A DNA stretch of 64,000 nucleotides from Panulirus ornatus (lineage: Eukaryota; Arthropoda; Malacostraca; Decapoda; Palinuridae), in assembly GCF_036320965.1 (NCBI RefSeq), contig NC_092231.1:1133197-1197196 (forward strand). Direction: 5' to 3'. Below the pieces are notes generated by a model that searched no databases, had not been told where the DNA came from, and saw only the letters and a program-made list of their open reading frames with translations. The position numbers were made by a program, and so were the translations under genes. Positions 45,141 through 56,310 of the stretch are shown piece by piece (position 1 is the stretch's first letter; every line of letters begins with the position of its first letter).

Positions 45141-46735
45141 ACCTTTCCTGGAATCTTCTGCGGCTATGAACTTAAAGTATCCATGATGTGAACTTGTTCC
45201 TAAAAAAATCTCATTAAAGGAGTGAACCTTTCTAGGAAGTTTTTGCCTTGTTCGCTACAGTACGCTCCTGAATTAATTCTAAATAAACCATAACCGTCTG
45301 GCTTCAAAGAATTCGTCCGCGAACTCTGTTATTTTTCAGAAGTAAATGTAGTTTATGATCCCCCTCATCGTGATGTAAATATGTGTCTCAGCTGTTTGAT
45401 CCCTAAGGGATCCTATTCCTGAACCCTGCAAGGTAGGTGTAGCTTTTAAACAAAGTCCTTGGCCATGAATGAACTATGAAGCCTCGAAGCATGAAGTGAA
45501 CCTTTGCGTGAGACGTGTTGATTCAAAGCTTAGGTTCACTCTAGCTCCTCTCACTGGACATGTGTACAGTGGTTCAGGGAAAAAGTCGATATATTAAACA
45601 CGATTTTATTTCATGTCCAGAGAAGTGGAACCTGAAAGGAACACTTTATGACTACAAAACAGAATGGCTCTTTGACATTTCCATATCGTAAAACGTCGTA
45701 TAAAGTCCCGTATTTTGTTCTCGGCTCTGTTCCAGTCTTTGTTTGCAGAGTCCATTTTCATGTGTTTTTTCCTTATATCTATTTACTTTTGTGTCACAAA
45801 GGCTTTATACGCGATGTCAATTTCGTGACATATATGGCAAGTTTGGGGTAAGGTTGGCACATCGTCAAACACGTATGTTTGCTCACAGGTGTTGCCCGTG
45901 TTTTATAATTTTGGATTTTATCAGGTATTTTAAACAACTTTTTTCAGAGGCTTTAGTGAGAATAGAGTTCATTACCTTTCTGATGTTGAAACTTAATGTA
46001 TATCAGGGTGTCTGCGTTGTTTTAAGCTCAGGTTACAGTAGGATAAAGAATTTGTTGGTTCTTATGGCTTGAGATATCGCCATCTATATTCATCTTCAAA
46101 AGTATGCCATAACTTTGGAATATAAACCAACTTTCTTTTTCCTCAGTTTCCAAAGTACGTAATAGCCAGCCTCTGTCAGTTATGCTTCCAACCTATTACA
46201 GTCTTGCCTATCTGGTTGATAGATTCGAACTCTAAAGTATCCAGTTAATATTCTAAGCATCTAAAATTCCTGTCAACTATAGTCGAAGCCTGACAGATTA
46301 TTGGCCATAACAGTCTTGGAAGACGACCAACCTATTTGTAAATTCATATTTTCTCTCGAGATCATATGGAGATTTTTTTTTTTAAGTGTAGCCAGCCTTT
46401 TGGTGATCGTAGCCAGCTTTGTAGAGAAGGTTGTCATTTCTCTGTCATCACCTCAGACGAACCTCGTCAGGTATATATCTCGTTGGCAAGGTTGTCCCAA
46501 ACTGTTGTGGTCTTCGTCGTGTGGTTCTTGATTCAGGCCGCACCTTCCACTCTGAAAAAAAGCCCGATAAGCGTCAGAAAACTCGTCAGAAAACTCCCAA
46601 ACCGAATTATCAAATCTTTTAGGACATTCCAGCAGCGACGGCGTCCTGGGAGAGGAAGTTAAAAATCTTGGACGTCTTCCAAGTGGACGCGTCTGACGAT
46701 CTGTTATACGACGCCTGAACTGTTGGTCCAGGTCT
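45141..46735. other. No gene recognised
   Basis: About 1.6 kb of unique-looking sequence. Several open frames of 60-110 codons show no domain. Confidence 0.5.
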
Positions 46736-46975
46736 GTGTTGTGTGTGTGTGTGTTGGTAGGTGTTGCCTGGGTTACTGGTTGTTAGTGGGTGTTGTCCTT
46801 GTATCTCAGGATGCAAGTGGGTGTTCCTGGTGTTAATGGGTGACGGTAGGTGTTGCTTGCACTGAGCTGTTGAAGGATATCCCAGCTGCTGCCGGTAGAG
46901 GGATATCTCGCCTGAGGCCGACCGTTGGTGGGATATCCCGCCCATAGTCATCTTACGTAGGGATATCCCTCTCGC
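46736..46975. repeat. Two degenerate minisatellites (GGTGTTG and GGATATCCC)
   Basis: 46736-46862 has irregular GTGGGTGTTG / GGTAGGTGTTG units. 46870-46975 has GGATATCCC or GGATATCTC at 46875, 46901, 46931 and 46961, about 30 bp apart. Confidence 0.7.
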
Positions 46976-47128
46976 CTGGTCGCTGCCACCAGGCAGCTGA
47001 AGGTACGAGCATCCAAGGCCACTACCCCATCTTTTCCATCATCAGGTCGTCACACAAGACCGAACCAGCTCCACTGGAGCAGCAAGTCTTGGGTCGTAGC
47101 GAAGGAAAAGACTTTTGGCTATCTTATT

Positions 47129-47131
<3 letters not shown>

Positions 47132-47184
<53 letters not shown>

Positions 47185-47192
47185 CGCGCGCG
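47132..47192. repeat. (TG)n with CG end
   Basis: TG run of about 51 bp followed by TTCGCGCGCGCG. Confidence 0.97.
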
Positions 47193-48029
47193 CGATTGAA
47201 TACGTACTACATACACAGACGTACTGACTGCTATTGAAATTTGGTAGACTCGTGGTAGGAGTCACTGAAAATGAGGGTTGAGAGCGTTAAGGCCTCGCTT
47301 GATGGGTGTGGACGTCTCACCAGAGCCAGTGCGTCAGAGGTGAGGCTGTGGTGTTGAGAGAGAAGGTCATTATACAGGTCATGTCCGCTCCATATCTTTG
47401 GAACCAGAGGCGGGATGACGGTAGTGCTCTGTACTTGTATCACCGTCAGCAGATGATATATGTTGACCTGACCCTCATGGCTGGCCGTACCTTCAGGGTC
47501 AAGGTCATCAGGGGTCATGGTATTTTCGCGTCTGCTTCCTAACATTTTTGTTTCAGTGGAGGAATAGCGATGATGATCTATGCATATGTCACCCACCGCC
47601 CCACACACTGTGTTGCTAAGCCATCCATACGAATGTGTGGCCACGCAACCCGCACGACTGAACCTTAAAATTTTATTGTGCAAAAATGTCTGGCCACCAC
47701 CAGGCTTCGTGCTGTGTTACCATCAGCCTTCAAGCTCACAGCTGGAGCTGTGTTGTTACACATGATCACGTGCGGGCAATGCACAGCATTCTGTGTCATA
47801 CACAAATGAACACGTGTCCATTTCTGAGATTCATTTATTCCAAGGAAATTTGAATTCCTGGCATCATCAGTTGCTGTAGCTTACCTACAACTCATTTTCT
47901 GACTGTGAACATAAGATGTTTTCACGTTACATTGTTACATAAGGTCCAGGTGTTGTGTGTCGATGGATGGCTGCAGTATCAAACTTACACATATTTTGTG
48001 CAACCAATAAAGTACAAAGATATTTATGG
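47193..48029. other. No gene recognised
   Basis: Unique-looking sequence with short open frames only. Confidence 0.5.
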
Positions 48030-48598
48030 TGGGGTCCTCAGTGATGGTCTCATCATGGTGGGGTCCTCAGTGATGGTCTCATCATGGTGGGGTCCTCAGT
48101 GATGGTCTCATCATGGTGGGGTCCTCAGTGATGGTCTCATCATAGTGGGGTCCTCAGTGATGGTCTCATCATAGTGGGGTCCTCAGTGATGGTCTCATCA
48201 TGGTGGGGTCCTCAGTGATGGTCTCATCATGGTGGGGTCCTCAGTGATGGTCTCATCATGGTGGGGTCCTCAGTGATGGTCTCATCATGGTGGGGTCCTC
48301 AGTGATGGTCTCATCATAGTGGGGTCCTCAGTGATGGTCTCATCATAGTGGGGTCCTCAGTGATGGTCTCATCATGGTGGGGTCCTCAGTGATGGTCTCA
48401 TCATGGTGGGGTCCTCAGTGATGGTCTCATCATAGTGGGGTCCTCAGTGATGGTCTCATCATAGTGGGGTCCTCAGTGATGGTCTCATCATGGTGGGGTC
48501 CTCAGTGATGGTCTCATCATGGTGGGGTCCTCAGTGATGGTCTCATCATGGTGGGGTCCTCAGTGATGGTCTCATCATAGTGGGGTCCTCAGTGATGG
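48030..48598. repeat. 29-bp minisatellite, about 19.6 copies
   Basis: GGGGTCCTCAGTGATGGTCT then CATCATGGT. The only common variant is ATGGTG versus ATAGTG. Read in order the variant runs are GGG AA GGGG AA GG AA GGG A, so A-type copies nearly always occur in pairs. Confidence 0.96.
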
Positions 48599-48654
48599 CC
48601 GTCATCACCAACTCTGTCTTTTAGCACGAGCTGCTCGACCTTGTGTTTCATGCC

Positions 48655-48832
48655 GTAGCCTTTGGCTGTAGCGTCATAACAAGGGTGGTGTGGTCGGCTT
48701 CAAGGGTCGTGTGGTCTTGCTTAAGACATTACGAACATGTTCAAAGGTCGTAACGTCGTGCAGAAGGATCGCGCCGTCGTGCTCAGGGATCGCTTGATTG
48801 TGTTCGTGGATCGCCCCGTCGTGCTTCACGTT
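48655..48832. repeat. Dispersed GTACGACCCTTGG family, arm units
   Basis: GGCTTCAAGGGTCGTGTGG, GTTCAAAGGTCGTAACGTCG, GGATCGCGCCGTCGTGCTCA and GGATCGCCCCGTCGTGCTT give six or seven diverged 21-bp arm units without a centre. Confidence 0.6.
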
Positions 48833-48897
48833 TAAGAAATATTTTCCTCGTTGAATAAAAACAGGAAAACCTTGCGAAGCGATTAGGTTGATATCTT

Positions 48898-49070
48898 TGA
48901 TGAGGGTTGTCTGGGGTGATGAGGGTTGTCTGGGGTGATGAGGGTTGTCTGGGGTGATGAGGGTTGTCTGGGGTGATGAGGGTTGTCTGGGGTGATGAGG
49001 GTTGTCTGGGGTGATGAGGGTTGTCTGGGGTGATGAGGGTTGTCTGGGGTGATGAGGGTTGTCTGGGGTC
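48898..49070. repeat. 19-bp minisatellite, about 9 copies
   Basis: GATGAGGGTTGTCTGGGGT repeated almost perfectly. Confidence 0.96.
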
Positions 49071-49962
49071 TGGGTGTGCCTGAGGAAGGCGGTAGCGGGG
49101 GAGCCACAGGCCGGGGGAAGTCAGTTGTGAAATTGCATCATTTCCTGCCTGCAATTTTTCTTTGCAACGAGAGGATATTGTGGCCGCGTTTACGACTCCT
49201 TATTTTCAAAGTTGTTGCATCCAATATTAGCCTTTGTTTACGGCTTTATACCGATCACTTCATCATATCCAGAATAGATGTCCCGATACTGATGACCATT
49301 TGTACTGATCGTCTGTAAGGAAACACTCACAACATCTATAGGGAAACACTTGTACTGAGTGACACATTATTTCAGGGACACGATTTCTTTAGGGAGGTAC
49401 TTAGATTGTCTTCAAGGAAACACTTACATTATCTTTAGAGTAACACTTAAACCATTTTTTTCCAAAATACAATTTTTCTTCTTTTTTTTCTTAACCACAT
49501 AGTTTACCTCAGGCTTGTATACGGGCCGTGTGGCTGTACAAGGTTCTGTTACCTTACGTACGTATGGGCCGTGTTTACCTTTCACACTCGTAGTGATTTT
49601 CATACGGGTCATTGTTTGCATCCGAACCGTGTACCTGTATCAGAACCGCATACCATATTTAGCGGAGAGTGAACCTCTGTGCAGGTTGTTTGTCATCTGT
49701 TTATACATGTCTGACGCTTTCTATAAGGACCGGATGCATTGTATTCACACCGTGTCTTTTATATGGGCAAGGTTTTCTATAGTTCAAACACATATACGTG
49801 GTAACGGTCATATACAACGATAAGTAATTTTTTTTATAAAGCCAGGAATTACGAAATCGATAACACCGATATGTCACCTTGTTCCAACATGTACCAGTGA
49901 TGTGTGTCATTTCATTTACGTATTGAACACAATAATTCAGCTCGATTGTAAGACTATTAGAG
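49071..49962. other. No gene; loose CCGTGT repeats at 49520-49780
   Basis: GGGCCGTGTG, GGGCCGTGTTTACC, GAACCGTGTACC and CACACCGTGTC recur at irregular 40-60 bp spacing, an old decayed array. The rest is unique-looking. Confidence 0.5.
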
Positions 49963-50232
49963 GGTGATGGCCTGGCCTTTGACCATCGTACCCAAGGGTC
50001 GTATTGTCGGGCTCAGGGGTAATATCATCAGACTCGTAGGTCGCACCATCAGGGTCACATTTCAGTGGTCGCACCGTCATGTTCAGTGGTCGGACCGTCA
50101 TGTTCAGTGGTCGTACCGTCATGTTCAGTGGTCGTACCGTCATGTTCAGTGGTGGTACCATCATGTTCAGTGATCGTACCGTCATATTCAGTGGTCGTAC
50201 CGTCATTCTCAGTGGTCGTACTGTCATTAATA
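49963..50232. repeat. Dispersed family: half palindrome plus 21-bp expansion
   Basis: GATGGCCTGGCCTTTGACC and ATCGTACCCAAGGGTCGTAT form the middle and right arm. They pass into about eight 21-bp units GTCGTACCGTCATGTTCAGT at 50055-50230. This mirrors 17605-17860, where the other arm expanded. Confidence 0.78.
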
Positions 50233-50477
50233 CCTTCCCTGGCAGACGTGGACGGTAAGAACGCCCTGTACATACCTCGGACAAGATGGTCCGCAGTATT
50301 GTTTCCAGTGCTGCACAAGTGACGTACGGCAGCTGAACTTTGGGGGCAGTTTGACTTTGGGCACTTTGTCTCAGGCATCATAAGGGGATATAAACTTGCC
50401 CGCTCCAGGATGTAAAACTCCGTCGACAGCAAGAAACGTTGAGAGAGATGATGGCGGCCATTGTGGCTGCGGCTCAA

Positions 50478-50516
50478 CAACAGCAGCAGCGCTAGGAGCA
50501 GCAGCAGCAGCAGCCG
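50478..50516. repeat. (CAG)n/(AGC)n interrupted
   Basis: CAACAACAGCAGCAGCG then GAGCAGCAGCAGCAGCAGCC. Confidence 0.92.
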
Positions 50517-50599
50517 GAATTAGCCAAGTGTGGGGCTCAAGTGGTACTCGAGAGGGTGTGGTGGTGAAGGCCCGCTGCACCTCGAGGATATATATTAAG

Positions 50600-51180
50600 G
50601 GGAGGCGCTAAGGGAGGACGGCAGGGGAGAAAGTATTGGAGGTTGGGGGGAGGGGGGAGGGAAAAAAGTTGGAGGGGGTGGCGAGCCTTGAGGACAAGAT
50701 GTGGAGTGGCGCAAGAAAGGTTGGCGAGTGGAGGGATAGGTTCAGAGGTGGAGGGTGGTAGGACCTGAGGGAACCTGATGCATGCCCAAGGGGAACAAGG
50801 CAAGGTGGAGGAGAGTGGGAAAGGGACAAGAATAGGGGGCCAGAGGAGAAGTACTAGGACGGGGGAGTAGGGGAGAGGACTGGAGGAGAAGAGAGAGGAG
50901 AGTGTAGAAGGAAGGAGAGCGAGATGTACTTAAAAGATAGGGAGGGAAGGAAGGAGGGAAAATATGGTCACAAAGGAGAGGAGTAAGGCAGGGAAATGAG
51001 GGAGTGAGTAAGTGAAGAGACATGTAGTAAGGAAGGGGAAGGGAGAGGAGAGAGGCCATGAGGCCGTCAGTAGGGTGCAAGTGGTGAGAAGAGAGGCTAC
51101 GAGGCCATGCGTGGGGTGGAAGGGGAGAGAAGAGAGAGGCCATGAGGCCGTCGGTGAGGTAGAAGGGGAGAACACTTTTG
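50600..51180 (+). other. Purine-rich region with 45-bp-class repeats
   Basis: About 580 bp dominated by A and G. GGTTGGGGGGAGGGGGGAGG at 50641 has quadruplex potential. Between 51030 and 51175 AGAGGCCATGAGGCCGTC-like units recur three times with GGGGAGAGAAGAG spacers. Confidence 0.75.
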
Positions 51181-51325
51181 CCTCGAGCGCCAGAGGGCAG
51201 TAAGTGGGGACTGATGTTCAGGCTGGGCTGCTGCTTTACCCTGACGACACCAGCTGATGGACGCACGCCTCCCTCCGCCCCTCCCCACCTCTCTCCCCAC
51301 GTACGTCTCCTGCTCTGTGTGTGCA

Positions 51326-51360
51326 TAGTGTGTGTGAGTGTGTGTGCGCGCGCGCGCACC
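51326..51360. repeat. (TG)n-(CG)n compound repeat
   Basis: TGTGTGTGAGTGTGTGTGCG then CGCGCGC. Confidence 0.9.
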
Positions 51361-52059
51361 GTCGCTTATGTTCTGTGTGTAAATATTGCGAGCAGTTTCT
51401 TCCTTGAAGAACCAAACTGACCCGTTATTAGTTCACCATCCGTACTATGAATAGTTAAACGACCATATTGGTGGGCTGGTCATTGCTGGAATCAGTTAGC
51501 GACTCACAGTGACCTGCAGAGAAAGATGTTGACCCTCAGATTTATTTAAGAAAAAATAAACCATATATTTGCATTTGAAGATTCTGTACATGAGTTGTGT
51601 AAATTTGTTTACTACTGTCCTTGTGGATAGTATGATGAAAATCACAACCTGTGTGTAGACTGTAGACACGGTGATGAAGTACAGACAAAATCAAATTAAG
51701 TCTTAACTGGCTGAATGTTGACCTCCACCGCATGCCTCTGCGGCTAACATGAACGTAAGGGATTTGCTGATGAGTTGAGGATTTTGCAGGGCCTAGGGTC
51801 ATGACTAGGCCAACCGTCTCACTCACCCCAGCTCCTCGTGCAGGTCGTCGTCTCTGCGTTGTTGACTTGATGTTATGGAACGTGTGTATGGTAGCGCCAG
51901 GATGGTATATCTACTACTGCCACTCCGGCCTTGACTGGCTAGGGAACACAGACGTCTGGTCCTCTTGTACATTGCTGGGGTTCTCCAGACTGGTGTTCCC
52001 AGGAGACAGCTGGTGGGCGGCAAGAGACCAGGACGGGCGGAGAGGGAGGCACTTGATGG
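51361..52059. other. No gene recognised
   Basis: Unique-looking sequence. No supported feature. Confidence 0.5.
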
Positions 52060-52345
52060 AGTAAGTGAGGAGGATGGCAAGATGGAAGGGGAGAGAGTGG
52101 AGATGAAGATATAAAAGAATGGAGGAAAGAACAGGAAGGGGAATAAGGTTGATTAAGATGGAAGGGGACGATGATAAAAGACGACGGAAGGGGAGTGGGA
52201 AAGAGTTGAAGTTGAGAAAGTAGTATTTCAGCGGGTTGGAAGGTATAGTAAGATGGAAGGGTCTACTTGAAGAGAAACTTAAGACAAAAGAGAAAGATGC
52301 AGAGAAATTATGAGGTAAAGAATGGGAAACCGGAGGAACAGTAAC
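52060..52345 (+). other. Purine-rich stretch, AAGATGGAAGGGGA motif
   Basis: AAGATGGAAGGGGAGAG, AAGATGGAAGGGGACG and AAGATGGAAGGGTC recur irregularly at 60-100 bp. Confidence 0.65.
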
Positions 52346-52439
52346 GAGGAGGAAGGGCGGTTGCATGCGCTAGAATGAAAGCGCACACCATCCTGACGCT
52401 GGTTGTGGAGAAAGACATTAAACTTGTAATTTCTGTGTT

Positions 52440-53060
52440 GTGTTGGGGAGAACTAAGTGAGAAGTGCATCAAGCGTGGCCACTAGGGTAGTGCAGGCTTC
52501 AGTGTTTGATGTTAGTGGAAACGTGGACTCCAGAAATTTTGTGCAGACTTGATTGTTTGAGTTTAATACAGAAATGACAACGAGAGAGTTTGTGCAGTGT
52601 TGACTACTTCTGGTTAATGGACACGTGGCTAATAGACGGATTTGTGTGGAGCTAACCTAGTTAGGGTCGATACAGGTAAGTGGTCCTTGGAGACGTGTCT
52701 ATTTGGTGGTATGCTTAGGTTCCTCTGGTGAGGGTATGCACAGACATGGCACTGCAGGGTGTTTGTGCAGACCTGGCTACCAGATGGTTTATGTTGGATT
52801 AATTTAGTGTTGTTTAGTACAGATAGGAACACTAGGAGTGTTTTGAAGGCTTCGGTGCTGGTGGGGAGTGCAAACATGACTTTCATGATCTGACATGGCT
52901 ACTGTGGGGTTCTGTTTTTTCTTATGTTTCCTGCGGTAGTAGTTACTGAAGAGTTCTCATGGTGAGAGGTCCATGCAGGCCTGGCTGACTTGTTTTCGTA
53001 TTAGAAGTTCATGCAGACAGCTAGCTGGTCAGGTTGGGCTCGGAACATTTAAGCTTTGTT
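52440..53060. repeat. Very degenerate GTGCAGAC-TGGCTA repeat
   Basis: Loose units such as TTTGTGCAGACCTGGCTACC, TTGTGCAGACTTGATTG, TTGTGCAGTGTTGACTAC and TCCATGCAGGCCTGGCTGAC recur at 40-60 bp. This is an old array near the limit of recognition. Confidence 0.45.
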
Positions 53061-54219
53061 GACTTTTGGCTTGATAATCCTGAAGACCCATTCTCAAATG
53101 TGATAATTTAAGATTTTAACCTGCCACAACTAAGAAGGAAATGATCAGAGAACATCGTTGTAACATGAGAACTTTCGCCAGTGATAATGTAGACGAACAC
53201 TTGCAGAATATGTAATTGTTTAGTCTGTTATGATGTCTGTGTTAGCTGATGCCGGAAACAAACAAATACGATCGATCTGAGTTTTTGGCAAAGAATGTCT
53301 ACTTTCTACACAACATTGCCATCTTAAATGAAGTACAGACAAGAACGGATACTGAACCATCATAGCACAACACATGCCACGACGGAGATGAATTTAGCAC
53401 ATTTAGTCTTGCAAGTCAAGGTATCGGTAGGAAGAAATGAACAGTGAGCTATTTGTAGTGGATCGGGGATTACTTGTAGGCTGAGAGGGACAGAACAGAG
53501 GAGTGTGTCTGGAAGGGTTGGCCCAGGAATTGACTTCACTCGCACAAGACACCTAGCAGTGCGACAAATTTAATAGTCCCCATGTGGAACCGGAGGGCAT
53601 TCATGGTGTGATACTGAAGCAAGTTTAACAACAAAAGGGGAAAGCTAATCGATCAAAAATGATAAGAGACTGACCTTAGATTAAAGCTATCGTAAGAAGC
53701 TCTGGTAAAATATGTGGAAAAAGTATATATGTTTTGATACGTGTACAGAGTCTGTGAGGCGTGGCTGTGCATCTAGGGCTGTACTTTCGATGCATTACAC
53801 GTGTCAGCTGGAGAATGGATTACCATAATGAGACCTTAACTGTGATCTCCATGTTACACATTGCTGAGTTCCCCGCCACAACACTGGACTTCCAGAGTGG
53901 CTGTTGACAGGATGCTCATGCATTCTGCTCTAGGTCCAGATTCCTGGAAGTGGAGGGTCACTAATCCTCAGACGAGAGAGCCAGGACGCTAGTGTGACCC
54001 CGCAAAATCTAAGACTGACTCGTTTAGATCAACACCAAGTACCAGTGAAGTGTACCTGACCAGGGGGGTTTGTGGAGGGTACGTAGGTGGACAGGCCGTG
54101 CAGTCTACCTGGTCTGTGGTCTGAGAGCACCAATGCTGCTTGGTTCCAGGCTGAGGCTGTGGAGGGAGAGGAGCCTTCATATCCGAGAAATAGCATACGG
54201 AGAGTGAGGCACAGACAGT
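53061..54219. other. No gene recognised
   Basis: Unique-looking sequence with short open frames only. Confidence 0.5.
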
Positions 54220-54395
54220 CATTTGAGACGTGTCCACGTATGGCTGGGTGCCGGAGACGTGTAGCTGGATACCGGACACTTATCCACGTGTGGTAGGGTA
54301 GTGGGGACTTATCCAAGTGTAGATGGATACTGGAAATTTACGCAGGCATGGATGGGCACCTGTAGCTGGGTACTGGTGACGAGAGCAGGTGTGAC
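54220..54395. repeat. Degenerate 35-40 bp repeat
   Basis: GTAGCTGGATACCGGACACT, GTAGATGGATACTGGAAATT and GTAGCTGGGTACTGGTGAC with ACTTATCCACGTGT or ACTTATCCAAGTGT between them. Confidence 0.65.
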
Positions 54396-54671
54396 CAAAT
54401 CTTATCAGTTATACACCTAGTACGTTGCTCTGAGGTCGTCGATTGATGTTCAGGAGACATTTTATTGTATGCTACAGAATCTCGGCGACACAGGGGTCGA
54501 GGCAACACGCGTATCATGAACCCAAGTCCTCGGAGACTTGAATTTATGTTCGACTGCTAAATAGGAACACCAGCAGATCCTCGTATAAATCAAGTTACCA
54601 CTGACTGAACCTGTTGCTTTTAACCCTCATGTCATTCTTAACAACGACTGACCTCATTCTGAAAGGCAATT

Positions 54672-54960
54672 ATTTGTTTCAAGCTTAGTAGAGCACTAAG
54701 GAGGACTTCTGGTGATGAATAAAGCATTTAAAGGGAAACAGAATGAACACCTGCTGAGTGAGGCAGCTCGAACAAGGTTCGTCATCCCATGTGATCAACA
54801 GTTCATGTTCATAAAAGAAACGTTGAATGTTTTGTATAAATGTTGCATCAGAATACAGTTCGAATATGCATCTCCTGTATGGCATATTGGGTTCATAAGA
54901 CCAGAATGAATGAGTGAAAGAAATACCAAAACTTGTATTGTATGGGTGTTACAGGAGGCA
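54672..54960 (+). pseudogene. Small non-LTR RT C-terminal remnant
   Basis: The plus frame 54712-54909 ends with LNVLYKCCIRIQFEYASPVW then HIGFIRPE. This fits the post-palm pattern LYKxxIRPxLEYAxPVWHxGL of jockey/CR1-like elements. No other motif is identifiable. Confidence 0.55.
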
Positions 54961-55504
54961 ACCACGTTTGCTGGATACCGGAAATGATTTTTATACCCCA
55001 GAACTTTTACTGGGCAACAGATGAATAGATTTGTGTCTCAAGTTCGGCAAGTCATTCTTGGCCTAACCCCTGGTCACAGCCACCTGTTGCCTCCCGCCGT
55101 CCACGGCCACACCACTCGCCACAAAGCAAGTGTTGCCTCGCACAACACACACCGTCCACGACCGCAGCACTCGCCATACACAGTAGGTGTTGCCTCACAG
55201 CTGCAGGACAGAGCGCTGCAAGAGGCCATCCCATCGCATTATGGAATCATACACAGATAACAGTAATGAGAAGTCCAGCGTATAGTGATTCGACAGCCAT
55301 TCTCTGGACTGACCATCCAACACTGTTCACCACAAACGTCGCTTCCACAGCAAAGGACAGAAGTAGATTTTGCTTCCTTCAAGTTCGACTCTGCTCCTGG
55401 ACCAGACTCCAACTCAGAAAATTATCCAAGAAAGTGAGATGAATAACAGCTGATGATACAAGTCTTTTATCCGCATCACTAACAGTACACATATATAAGC
55501 ATAC
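54961..55504. other. No gene recognised
   Basis: Contains a loose repeat of ACCACTCGCC / CACCGTCCACGACCGCAGC at 55090-55175. Otherwise unique-looking. Confidence 0.5.
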
Positions 55505-55700
55505 ACAGGTACAGGGTTGATGCAGGCGTGGGGGTTGGTGCAAGCGTGGTTGTTGGAGCAGGTGTGGGTGTTTTTGCAGGCGTGGGTGTTTTTGCAGGCG
55601 TGGGTGTTTGTGCAGGCGTGGGGTGTTGGTGCAGGCGTGGCTGGTGGTGGTTGGAGCAGGCGTGGCTGCTGGGGGATTAGTGAAAGTGTAGGTAATAGGG
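55505..55700. repeat. 18-bp minisatellite, about 10 imperfect copies
   Basis: GCAGGCGTGGGTGTTTTT with variants GGTTGGTGCAAGCGTGG and GGAGCAGGCGTGGCTGCTGG. Confidence 0.85.
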
Positions 55701-56042
55701 ATTTGTGCTGGCATTTGCCGTGGCTGCTGGGGATTACTGCAAGTCCTGCTTCTGAGGGACGCTGCAAGCGTCACTCCTGATGGTTGATGCTGGTGTGGCT
55801 AATGGGGCTACAACAGGCATGTCTCCTGGGGGCGTGGCCAGGATGATGGGATGCTGTGGTTGTGGGGCAGGTGAGGAAGACAAGCTGATGGGGCTATGAA
55901 TTATGACGAAGGAAGTGGGTAATGCAGACAACGTGTGTACATTTCAGAAGCTGTATTGTGATAGAGAATGTTTTATAAAAGAGATGGATCTCCACGGGTG
56001 TCAAAGTCCTTCCCCGTAACGTACACATACGTAATTACATGG

Positions 56043-56048
<6 letters not shown>
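55701..56048. other. No gene recognised
   Basis: Unique-looking sequence before the AT microsatellites. Confidence 0.5.

Positions 56049-56116
<68 letters not shown>
56049..56116. repeat. (AT)n microsatellite, about 68 bp
   Basis: Pure dinucleotide run. Confidence 0.97.
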
Positions 56117-56119
<3 letters not shown>

Positions 56120-56230
56120 CTTTATTTTTCCAAAAGAAGGAACAGAGAAGGGGGTCAGGTGAGGATATTCCCTCTAAGGCCCAGTTCTCTGTTCTAAACG
56201 CTACCTCGCTAACGCGGGAAATGGCAAATA

Positions 56231-56232
<2 letters not shown>
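56117..56232 (+). mobile_element. Retroelement tail fragment, GCTACCTCGCTAACGCGGG core
   Basis: The core GCTACCTCGCTAACGCGGGA at 56201-56220 matches the 3' tail of the RTE-like copy (57676-57695) in the same orientation. The preceding CCAAAAGAAGGAACAGAGAA part differs, so it is a related but distinct subfamily. It lies between two AT microsatellites. Confidence 0.65.

Positions 56233-56306
<74 letters not shown>
56233..56306. repeat. (AT)n microsatellite, about 74 bp
   Basis: Pure dinucleotide run that ends exactly where the RTE-like coding sequence starts. Confidence 0.97.

Positions 56307-56310
<4 letters not shown>

Noticed and set aside
45743..46072. 109-codon open frame with hydrophobic stretches
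   Set aside because: T-rich composition yields Phe/Leu/Ile by chance; no start context, domain or neighbouring exon supports it.
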